The notes beneath the pieces were generated by a model. That model did no database searches. It was not told the DNA's origin and was given only the letters and a program-made list of their open reading frames with translations. A stretch of 64,000 nucleotides of DNA, taken from contig OZ234498.1 in assembly GCA_965153455.1 (NCBI GenBank), forward strand, positions 13,206,001 to 13,270,000. Direction: 5' to 3'. The DNA comes from Sphagnum compactum (lineage: Eukaryota > Bryophyta > Sphagnopsida > Sphagnales). The position numbers and the translations under genes were made by a program. Positions 48,880-60,699 of the stretch are shown here, piece by piece (the first letter of the stretch is position 1; every line of letters starts with the position of its first letter).

Positions 48880-51800
48880 AATATAGGTGCTTTCCTAGGT
48901 AGTGTCAGGCGGAAGTAGGAGGGTCTAGAGAATAGGTTACCAAGGTCCCAATGGATGGTGCACTGACGAGTGCTGTGTCACGTAATCCAATGGTACCATC
49001 ACTTTGGGCACAATCGCATATCAAATCCCTCTTTCATCCATGACACATTTGTTGAGGCATCACCTTGATGGTAGGTGATGTTTTGTGGTAGATGACATAC
49101 TCTAGGGGTGCTCTTTCACAGCTTTACTCTTGCCACTCGGAGGTAGTTTACAGTTTACACTAGGGTCATTATGGCCGGGCCACATAGTGTTTCTTTTGTT
49201 TTTTGTTTTTTTCCCGCTTGCAAAATCTGTTTAAAAGCTTTTGGAAAAACAGCTGGGAAGCTCTAGTGCAACATCCCTTCTAAGTAATAAGTAGTACTAG
49301 GACCAGGTGACCAAGGAAAAAGCTCTGGATTAATCCAAGGTTCTATAATGTCAATTCAAAAAATATATAATTACATATGGTTCATACTTTCTTTACACTA
49401 TGCAAATTTTATAATATATTTGTCTCTCTTCTTTTTATTTCCCTCAAATATTTCAATATGATTTTCAATTGTTCATCATTATTAAAGTCAATTGTAAATT
49501 TGATTTTATTAGATAACATGGACATGAAAAGGCATGTGAATAGGTAGGAGAAAGGAGTGAGGTAGCTCGACTTGGAAGAGGTAGTTAATATTTGAAAAAA
49601 TATTTGAATTAATAACACCATTACATGGATACCTAGTCTGCTTGAAACCATAGACATGTTACCAGCTACACATCATTTCAGTGTCTTTTGGGTGTTTGTT
49701 TCAGTGGATGACATTTTGTGAAGTAAAGGTCTCTTTTTTGTGAAAAATGGGAAAGAGAAAAGAACAATGATTATTATCTTTACAACTATAGGCAGTAGCA
49801 GGTTTAGACGAGTCTTAGTAGTTGTATGTAATTTTAACTAGCCTTTGGTTCTGGTAAGAACTGGATTTTGATAGGTTAGTCGAGGTTCATTTTAGTTTAT
49901 TAGTTCATATATACCCATTAGTATGAGAGTGGGTTATGCTATGTTTCTGAGTACCTCCCAAAACCAACTGGAATCTCATTGAAGATTGATAAAAATGGAA
50001 ATTAAATATTGTGGAATGGGGAATATGTGGGTACTGAATCAGTGGTGCATTTGGTGTGCATTGCTTTGGCTTCTTCAAGAAAAGGCCTGCTTTTCAATTT
50101 TCCTCTTGAAAAAAAAAAACTATTATTCACAATGCAGCTTGTTTATTCCCTGTAATAGTGATCAGGATGAAACCAGGCAAAGGTGTTGTTTGTTTGATTT
50201 TGAGGGTAGTCCAAAACATCTAGATAGTTTGAAGAGACACATGGGCTGCACACAAGGTCCCCTCCAGTATTGGCTGGTTCTTCCCATTTTATCTATAACC
50301 TAGAGAGCAAGGTCTTTGTGAATTTTTCTTTTTCTGTGCCACACAGGGTGTCAATCTTTTGAGACCCATGAAGTATGGATTTGCCCTTGGTTATCAATTT
50401 TATTGGTGTTTTCTTTAATAACATTTACACATAAGGATTGATTTTGAAATACTCAAGTCCTAATACCTGACCTAATTCCCAACCTGACAACCATTTAGTG
50501 TAATGACAAGGTAGGTCTTTGTATGTGAAAGTTATCCCAAATAAACAAAAATCTTCATTCCCATGCACTTCTCACAATCGCCAACCCAAGCCTATTTATT
50601 TCAAGTTGCCAGACAAATGTATTCCAAGTTGCAAGGGGAGCTGAAAGTGGAGTTTAAATTGGAGAAGTGCCACCAAATCAAAAGTGACAGATCAAAGGTT
50701 GTACTCAATTTTTAAATATTCAAGACCCTGTTAGGACAACACATGGAAAGATATGGGTCAATTTTTGGTTTTCATCTGAGGAATGCCCAGCCCATAAGGG
50801 TCTTGCTCTGTCTCTATAGGTGATGTAAAGATAGGTAGGGTCTCAAGTAAGGACTCTGTCCGATTCTTAACCAACTTCAAACCCTACAAGTCGATTATGA
50901 ATAACCTACTCTGAACCTTTTTGATGACCAACCATTTTCCCAATAAGCGGCCAACATGGTCCATTCACAAATCATGCAAGGAAATTGCCACAGACAGTAA
51001 TATCACTCAACCTTCCTAGACCATATGTTCCATTTGGCTGTGCAAACTAGCAAGAGTTTGGCATCAAAATTTGGTAGGCTTGCTGTTTGAAGCATGGTGG
51101 GCAGTGTCCCACACTGTCATGAGCATGGGTATAAATGGACTGCATACAGCCTCCCCCTTTGGAGATTGGTGATAAGACGATCGAAACCAGCAACTGTTCA
51201 AAAAAAAGTCCACAGTTTCTTACAAATATGCTTTAGATTCTGAATTAAACAATCCTACTTCTCATATCAGAGCCTGAAATAAGCAAAATAATTTAATTGT
51301 ATGATATGGTTAGAATTCAATGTGGTATGACGCTCTGAGAAGGCAAAGCTGCAATTTTGTTTGCTCATAGAAAAAAGAACGTTTGATTCAAGTCTTGTTC
51401 TTGATGCAATGAGCCAACAACACTGACCTCCTGGCTAGTTTAGAAATCCCGATTGGCATCATAGAACCTTCTGTTGCCACTTGCTACCTAGGCTGGAACA
51501 ACAACTTACATAAAATAGAACATTGTCAATTTCTTTGGGTATTGCTTCTGGCTCTGAGAATGGGGCGTAGAAGCTATAATAATGGTACTATTGCATCATC
51601 CTATTGTCAGTTTTTCATATTTGGCCACTATGATTTAAAATCGGTAGGTGGCCTTGGACTTCTTATTATCTGCAGATCGAGGTTCACAACAAACTCTTTT
51701 AGGATCTCATGTGGGACTATCAAGAAAAACTTGAATTTCCCCTATGCAAACATGAAATGGTTTGTATGACAATGGGAAAATATTTCACAATGGGAAAATT

Positions 51801-53270
51801 AGAATAAAACATTGAAATATTTCCCTGTGTCTTCCCTATGTTTGTTAATTCAACTTCATGTTGTTAGATGTTTCCATTCTTTTCCGGAGGGGGAAGGCTA
51901 AAAAGTTTGTTGTGGTTTTGCTTTTTGACATAAATCATGTTGGCTTGTGCATACCAGATTTTCACAATGTTATGTGAGAATTGTGCTTTTAATGCATCCA
52001 CAATAGTTGAGTGTGTTGAAACATAACTGACAACTCAAGGAATGTTTTAATTGCTCTACTTATCTGGTTGTGTTCTTTGATTAACTTGTTGAGTTGTTAA
52101 TGACTAGATGATTTGGATGATTTTCTTATTGGGTTGTTTCTTTTTTGTCTAAACATGTTTGTCATGTATTGATTTGATTTTTTGAAGTTTTAGTATTTCA
52201 TGTTAGTTTGTTGTTCATTCACTTGTTTAGTTGACTCTTTTGTCATTTGAATGGTCCAACATTCTCTTTTTGAATATGTTTGTTGTTGATCCATTGACTT
52301 GTTCAATTATAATTGAAATACATTGATGAACATGTTAAATTGTTATGCTTTCAATAATTTGCTGACTTTTTTTGTTTCTTGTTGATTTGTTTGAAGGTTT
52401 TCATTCTTCATCATTCATTTTGTCATTTTAGACTACAAATTGTTTCAAATTAGCAATATTGACAATTTATTATGTTGCAACCTTAGCTTTAGGTTCATCA
52501 CCAAGGCTGAGGGTAATAGCCAATAGTAAAACCAAGACATAGGGTGAGCTCGAGACAATGAAAAATGAAAGCCTTTAAAAGTCAAGGGATGCATCCCTAT
52601 GACTCTTAAAGTCAATTTTCACTTTGCGAATCATCATTCTTCAAAAATCTAATTTGAGAGATAAAACCACTTCCGAATTGAATGATCTTTAGCTCTTTGA
52701 GAAGATCTTGATAAGAATTTTAAAACGCAAGGTTGCGTCTTTCAAAAGGATAAAGGAATACTGATACTTTTAAAAAATTAGCACATAATGTCCCAATTTT
52801 GGGACTTCCATTTGGAAGTCTAGGGGAAAATGACCATTTCAATGCGAGTGCTACAAAAAGCTAGAGAGTCTACTATAAGAAAGGTGATGTGTTTTCCCAA
52901 AGTTTAAACCATTGTGAATCTTGTGAATGGGTGCATTAAAACTAGTTCCCAATGCATTAATCATCCTCTTGTTTGGTTTGTGCAATTTGAATGATTAAAA
53001 AGTGTGCATAAAAAATTGCATCATCTTAGTCTTCCTAGATCTCTTGCAATCCCTCTTGTCTTAATGCCAAGAACTATAAACATGCCCCAATTTTTACTCA
53101 TTTTTTCATAATCCACAACCAAAAAATTGTCGTCAATGATACCTTTCACTACATTAAAATAGGCATTCATGATTGAAACATGTTGTGAATATGTGACTAT
53201 AATCATGTAGTCATTGACATGTCCATTAAGATTATCAAGTTTTAATAGTAGGTATGAATACATGATTAAT
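48880..53270. other. intergenic DNA, no gene recognised
   Basis: The longest open frame is 105 codons (49986-50303) with no domain. No obvious paired or tandem repeats. A TTG/TTGTTT-rich stretch lies at about 51850-52440. Confidence 0.45.
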
Positions 53271-53276
53271 GTCCAC

Positions 53277-54262
53277 CACTACAATTAATTATGTAATGAT
53301 TACATTAAATTGGGATCAACCAAAACAGTCATTTATGTCATTACATTCATTATATACATCTCTAAATTCTAGAATTATATCAAAAACAATTAAATTGGTA
53401 GATACACAAGCAATTGGTAGGTAGTTAGGATGTAGGTAAGTAAATTGGTGATAAGTAGGTTGGGGGTTGGTAATACCTATAAGTCATAAATAGGAAATAG
53501 GTAGGCACATTGTAGGTAATTATGTGATAGGTAGGAATGCAAATAGATAGTTAAACTATAGATAATTAACTAGCTAGGCAAGATGCTACCTACCTACCTA
53601 GATTTGATGATCATGAACATTTTTTTACCTAATTTAATTTTGGTAGTTAAGTAGTTAACTAAATAAAAAGGCTAGATAGGTAGGTAATTACACAAAGTAG
53701 GTAGCTAGGTACATAGGTAGATCAGGAAAAAAATCATTATAATATGATGATATAATATTTAGTTGAAAGATGTGGTGATGAAAGGTTTAATGTGAAGGTG
53801 AGGGGTTCAAGTTTTCATACCTATACAACATATTTATGTGCTTAACTAAGTTAATTAACCTAGGTTAAGTTGCATAGTCTACCTAGTCTATGTTATTATA
53901 CTAGACTAAGTAGGTGGATAGGTTAAATTAAGTTTGAACTTTTAATTTATTCATTATAAAATAATCTAAAAGCAACCACATGAAATTTTACCATTATTAA
54001 ATAAGATGGTTTTAATGCAACTTTTATGACTAAAATTTCAATCACAATGAACATTGGACAAAAGTTTCCATAATTAAATCAAACCAATCGTTTATTCCAA
54101 ATATTTGACTTAATCAACTTTATGTTCAATATAAACAAATCTACACATTGAATTTTTATTTTAATCAAATTGGACATATTAATCATATTAGAGTCCAAAC
54201 AAATTACATTAGTCTTTTTTGCATTGTTATTAACAAAAAAAAACCATCTTTCTGTAGTAGTG
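53277..54262. mobile_element. decayed CACTA-like element with GTAGG array
   Basis: The left end reads CACTACAATTAATTATG at 53277 and the reverse complement of the right end, ending at 54262, reads CACTACTACAGAAAG. The flanking 3-mers (CAC and CGT) do not match, so the boundaries are tentative. Inside are a gtaggtagg-type array (about 53400-53720), a B-box-like ggggttcaag module (about 53763-53815) and aatcaaattggacat subterminal phrases near the right end like those of the 24452 and 34036 elements. No coding capacity. Confidence 0.5.
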
Positions 54263-55180
54263 CGTGTTTGTCATGATTTACCACACATCATATAATAAAA
54301 AATAACTTGGGCTCCATGTTGCTACGCATTACCACTAACGATAAACTTTTACACACATTTGGAATTTACAAAAAAATTGCAATAAATAGAAAACAAAGAA
54401 AGATTGCAATAAATAGAAAATTTTCAAAATGCAATGCGTTTCCTTCTCTTACATTATACAAGTAAAAATGAAAAGAAAGGCCATGAGTGTTGCCAAAAAA
54501 CAAAAAAAACAAAAAAAAACATAGCAAGCTTTCAATAGAAAGAGAATAAAAGAATTTCAAAATATGCATGTAACAAGAATAAAACAAACAAGAAATCCAA
54601 AATGTTCCAAGCATATAAAAGGCCATTATAATATAAAGATATCATTCTAGTAGTTATATAACAAATTTGAGTTAGAATAATTCACTTTAGCCTATTATGG
54701 AAAGGAACATGGGAGGACAAAATACTATGGGAGCCTATTGTCATCCTACCCAAACCATCTCCGATGAAAATTCATCGTCACTGGAATTATTTATCTATTT
54801 TTTTACTTTTGGATTTGTTGACCAAGAATGAATCTATCAATTTATATACATCCAATAATATAATCATGGAAACCATTGTCCATCACTATCATATTCATAA
54901 AAAATACCATTCACAACAACATCTATAGTCACAAAAAACACCATGACCACATTTGGACTCACATTGTCATGACCAAGGCTAAAGCATGAGAAGGGGAGTA
55001 GGTCAAAAGAGTGTTTTTGGATTGAAACCCACAAATGCGAGAGAATGAATCCCATCACTCCCAAATGGTTTTGGGACATGTGTAAGTGAAAAAATATGGT
55101 CCAAATTTGGCCTCGATACACCATTGGAAAGATATGGAAGTCCTCATATCAAAATTGGGATCACATTTTCCATTTGGAGT
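54263..55180. other. intergenic DNA, no gene recognised
   Basis: AT-rich, with an 86-codon minus frame at 54366-54626 that is Phe/Leu-rich low complexity. A second 86-codon frame at 54864-55124 overlaps leader-like repeat DNA. Neither is called. Confidence 0.4.
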
Positions 55181-55189
55181 TGTGAGCTA

Positions 55190-55480
55190 AGAGTTAAATG
55201 GCCAAAAGAAAGGTTGGGAATCAAATTGGTAGTTTGATTCCCAATCATTAGAATATAAAAAATGGGGTCAAGTGACCTTCAAATTGAGCATGTCATACAA
55301 TGTTGAAATGGTCTCTTCAAAGGTTACAAAATTTCCCCTCCCGAGTAGTTTTGGGACGCTTCAATAATGATTGATAACTCTTCAATTAAAACTTTTATGT
55401 GGGAGTTATGATTTCACAAAGTCATGAAATTCCTAATTTGGGCAAAACAAAAAAAAATGGGGATCCCAAGTCTTTTTGCC
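55190..55480 (-). repeat. diverged relative of the 37.6-kb hairpin repeat
   Basis: On the minus strand, gattgggaatcaaac, then aatttgattcccaac and ctttcttttggccat (about 55253-55198) align in order with ggttgggagtcaaac, agtttgactccc and ctttcttttggccat at 37598-37645. The inverted repeat is retained, now gggaatcaaa/tttgattccc. Confidence 0.65.
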
Positions 55481-58400
55481 ACTTGATGTCACCCTTATTG
55501 TTAGTCACAAAATATATTATAGGAGGGGAGGTAGTGTCTCATGTCAAAATTTGAATTGTAATGTGTCTTGTGAATTTGGTTTGCTCGTGGCTTGTATGTG
55601 AGCCATTTTAAGTTCAACTTGCACTAACCCCTCTTTCATGGTTTATTTAGGTTGATTTCACCTTACACTCCCACTTGTAAGCTCATCCAAATCTCATTTT
55701 GGAGTTTCCAATCCTATTTTTTTGTCTTAATAGCTACGAAACACACCATGAGTTTGCATTCCACTACAAACTTAGGAATCAAAAAGGTTTTTACTTTCAA
55801 TACTAATTGACAAACCTAGGGGTGCATCAATAATTTATGACTAAAACCACATACGTGATTACATGACCTTTACAAGGAATTCAATTCAATTCAATTAATA
55901 GTCATGATAATTGTAAATGTCATTTACAACTAGAAACATATAATCATATATCTAATCATGGATGCTATGATTTGGCATAATTCTTTGACAAGTTTAAGGG
56001 CATGTCATTTCTTGAAGGAAGAACTTTAATTTGGGAGTAATTCACATTCAGTTTAATGGCCAAAGAAAGCAAATTAAAACAACATGGATGAAATGAAACA
56101 ACATGAGTTTATGATGGAATAATATGAGAAAACAAGTTTTGGAACTTGCCTTATAATTGAATTTTTTAATTATAACAACCATTTGGAACTCTAAGTAATT
56201 CTATGGCCCAAAGTGTTATCGGACAAATTGCAATAGTTGCATGCTAAACATGTTGCAGCATATATGAAAATCTATGTGGATGTATACAAATAAAAAATGC
56301 ATGCAACTTGTTTATAGATAACTATCCAACCTAATAATCCATGGCCATATAAGCCTCATGAAAATTTGGTTGCATTCATTGTGGCACTTACATGGATTTT
56401 CATTCATCCAACATGGATGATGAGAATTTAACTATAAAAGAACTAAATTGCAACTAATGCATTACTATACATGGTATAATCTTGTGACACCAATGGGTTT
56501 TGTCAATGGTATTATGTTACAATTAATTCAATTAAATTCATGATAAGTTTTAAACTTGTGAATTGTTGATGATATTATTTTGCAACTAAGGTCCATTTAT
56601 AGATTGTATTATTTTGTTAGTTGCTTGAAACTCAACATGGATATGTGTAATGTTTATTATAATTTACACATTGCATATTTTCATTCCACAAACAATGACA
56701 AACATTTTGAAAATGATACAATCATTTATATTAAGCTAGATGTAAGCTACATTGGATTTTTTTGGCACTTTAGGAGTCCAATTTGGGTCAAATTAAACAT
56801 TAAAAATTGTGTTTTATGAACACCATTCTCTTCCCATGACAATTGAATCACCTTTTAAATTTTTCTTTAAAAAATCATTAAAAATTATACATAAAAAAGA
56901 ACATAATATAATTAAAAAGTTGCAAAACATATTTTGGAAAGTTCTCTTAAAGAAATTTTGAAAATTAGGTCATTTAAGGATATTCAAAAATTTATTTAAA
57001 TATCTAGTGTTTGCTAATGACACTTTAGATCATAATTCTAACTAGTTGAACCCCCACATTATTTTTAAATGGGTCCTTTTGGAATACTAATTGACAAAAA
57101 AAATTAAGTTCATTTACATGTAAAATATGTATTATGATAAAATTGGAGGAAATTTTAAAAGTTCATCATGTGGTCAATAAAGAATTTGATTGTGATTCAA
57201 CTTGAGTTTAGTAATATAGCAATATTCTTCATAAAAACAAGTATGATTTTATGATACAAACAATGTTGGGGACCATTTTAGTGATAGAGATATTAGAGAA
57301 ACACCATGTGATGAAAATTTAAGCACACATTAACATGCAATTAGCCATTAACATTCAATGTTAGAAAATCCATTACTTGAAGTACAATTTCAGCAATGTT
57401 GCTTTCCGATGGTATACACTTTCTCTACATATTTAAGTCCAAGCTACTACTTGTTATAACTTGCTCATATATTGTTCTCCAAATCTAAACATCCACCTTG
57501 TCTCCATTTGAAAATTGAGCTATATAGTGTGATATGATGCATGATGAAGTTCAAGATGTTTATTTTAATGTCAAAAGACCACATATTGTTATAATATCAT
57601 ATTCTTTTGCAACTATGATGCAACTAACAAGCAAATGCACATACACTATCATGATTATTTTATCATTGAAATGTGACACAAACAACACATCACAATGATA
57701 ATATATATTGAGTAAATTGCAAACTAAACTTACACGCAATTATTTGTTTCAAAAACAACATGCAATAAGGACAATTGTAATACATCAAAGTTGAATTTCA
57801 TCACATGTAAATGTAAATTTACCTTCACCTTCATTGTTTTGGCACGAGTCTAACATTTGTCAATTGAGCTTGGATGTTTTATGACCTACTTTGCTAACAA
57901 TAATCGATAATCCATTTTAGTTCTATATAATCTAACAACTTAACAACACAATATTCCTATGCATGAAAATAATGGATGATATTATAAATGCACAAAACAT
58001 CATGCATGTTTCAAATAAATATTTTTAGTCATTGTACCCCAAAACTCAGAGCTCCTACAATCTCACACAATCATCACAAAACTTTTTGAATTCAAACAAA
58101 CCAAAAAAAAAATTCAAACAAAGAAATGAAGAAAAACAAGCATGTGATCATTCCATGTTTTATAAATAAGAGTGACAATTTTACTTTTCTAACTTGTACA
58201 TTTCTTTTTTTGAACTAATAATGAAAAATAAAAAAAGAAATATATATCATAGGTTCTCTTAGTTACTTCACAAAAGAACCAACAAACTTAAAATTAAGAC
58301 GAAAACCTCCTTTGTCATTCCTTTTACACTTGTTGAAATGAAGCACAAATAGATGGTAATCATTTATGTAATCTATTAACAATTATCACCATGTGTCAGA

Positions 58401-60020
58401 TGCCTTTGCATATATTGTGCAAATTACACATTAAAAAATGGTGTGACATGTCTAAATTAATTTTTTAAAAGAATTATGAAAGTTTCAACAAACAAGGAAT
58501 ATGCAAATTAACACAAATCTTAGCTTTCTAGGCCTTCATAATTTCATCTTTTTCTTTTCCCCACATGTTTCAACTTTCTCAAATCTTTGTCCCAACCTTC
58601 ATTTCATCCATTTTATCCATTATCAATTTCAAACATTGTGTGTGATCAAATACACAAACAAATATGAATAAAATTTTGTCTTATTTGACAACATTTGTGG
58701 GCATGCCCAAACTTATGTACAATTTGTATTCTTGAGAACAAGCTATAATTAACTAGTTGCACAGGTTTCTTGCTTGTAATGTTTACATCATCCATCAAAG
58801 ACCATTGGTTTCCATATTACACAAAATTAGTTAAACAATTAGGTCTTCATTTATAAAATGCCTAATCACCTACCTAGAATTCCTTAAAATATATAAAATG
58901 CATCAATTTCAAGGTAAGGTTATGTTTTTTAGGGGCTTCTAATTTGTAAGGTGATTCACCTTCAAATTGGGATATTTAAAAGTTACCTATTGAATGTTAT
59001 TGTGTTAGTGGATATGTAACTATTCACAAAGGGAACTTTGTTCTAATTTTTTTAATAAAAGAACCCCAATACTAAAATAGGCAAATCTCGAATAATAGTT
59101 GTGGTCATTTTATGGAAACATTTATTTAGATGACACAAATGAATGAAGATTTGAAGGTGGGTTGCATTCACACTAACAAAAGGCACAATGAATGTAACCA
59201 ATGTTTGGTTTTTCATGTTTTAATATCAAAATTTATACTAATAATGTAAGCTTTTAATGTGTTTACATCACAATGTTTGTAATATATTATGAAAACATAT
59301 GATATGACTTGGATTGAATCTAATGAAGATAAAGTAAAATTATTCATTAAGCATTGTAACCAATGTTTCAAAAGCAACATAAGGACTTTGATTTTTTGGG
59401 AGATATTTAAAACTTGACATATTTTGGGGAAGATTTTTTTAACTCATCTTTACATGATGATATAATGAAACATCATTTTAGTCATAAATTTTTTTTTATG
59501 GTTGTTTCAACTTAAAACATGAAATATTTTCAAAATATCTTTGGATAAGCAATCACTTCAACACGTAAGATTGATTCCTATTAGAGTGAATGCACCTAGG
59601 TACATGTTAAAGCTATTGAAATATATCGCTAAACTCTATCATATAAGATAATAAGCCAATTATAAAAACTTGCATTAACTTTTATTATAATTAGAGTGCA
59701 TGATACATAATGTATTTTTTCCTCCAACGTTTGGGAGGTGTTTTATAAAATGGAATATGCCAACTTGATAGGGTGTCAAAGTGGACCATTTTTTCAAATG
59801 CCCCTCATTTTTTGTTTTTTCTTGGGACACCGAATGAATATCATGTATCATGAAAAAAAAATGGTAGGGAATTAACCCATTACTTTAGGCTTCACCCTAC
59901 ACTTAAATTGGCCAAAATACTAAATAACAGATGAATTGAAACTTGATTTTATGGCTACCACATAGTGACCATAAGGTGACAAGGTGACTATAATGAAATG
60001 GTCCAGATTTTGTTCAATAT
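55481..60020. other. AT-rich intergenic DNA, no gene recognised
   Basis: No open frame above 79 codons and no recognisable domain. I see no terminal repeats, arrays or RNA genes. Confidence 0.5.
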
Positions 60021-60029
60021 GTACCATTG

Positions 60030-60678
60030 TTGGTCTAGTATCAAGAATTTTGTATGCTAGTATGGTCCTAGCATATAAGTTTCAACAAAAATGAGATACC
60101 AGCCAAATATTGTGAATGGGATTTGCAATGATATCAATATACTTATGTTCAGTGTTATATCATCTAGTAAATGAAATGATCATTGGTATAAATGTAGATT
60201 TTGGTTTGATCATTATCATATTGAAACACAAAAATAACGTTGCATATATATATTGATATATATTGGATTGAAACACAAAGAAACTTGAACAAATAAGATG
60301 AAAAGAGGTAAGCAACCTAAATAATAGGAAGGCTTCAATGGTAAGCAATAACACCGCATATAACACCACATTGAAAAAAATGAAAGGTTGCTAACCTACA
60401 AAAACCGTAAAAGCTCTCACCATAGTTCGCAACTCACAAAAAGTAACAATGATTATACCAAAGAAGCAAAGACGTGCGCTCCCTAACATGAGCATTGAGA
60501 GTAGTATCAAAACCCTATTACCAGACTGATGTGGTATTTTCTATTTCTTTCTAACCCTAAGATTGGGGTATCCTGGTCTCAAGCCAGGTACTTGACATTA
60601 GATATCAGATTGGTCTGGAATTTGATACCAGTGTCAATACCAGTCAATGACCCTATATACCAGACCAACACTGGTACG
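60030..60678. repeat. small inverted-repeat element related to the 17.1-kb terminus
   Basis: The left end gtaccattgttggtctagta (near 60030) and the reverse complement of the right end, gtaccagtgttggtctggta (ending 60678), match at about 18 of 20 positions. The same phrase occurs at 17083 (taccagtgttggtctatat), the left end of the 2.5-kb element. The flanks show no clear target duplication, and the interior is non-coding with further ggtctgg/ccagacc dyads. Confidence 0.45.
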
Positions 60679-60699
60679 TACAGCAATCCACCCACAGAT

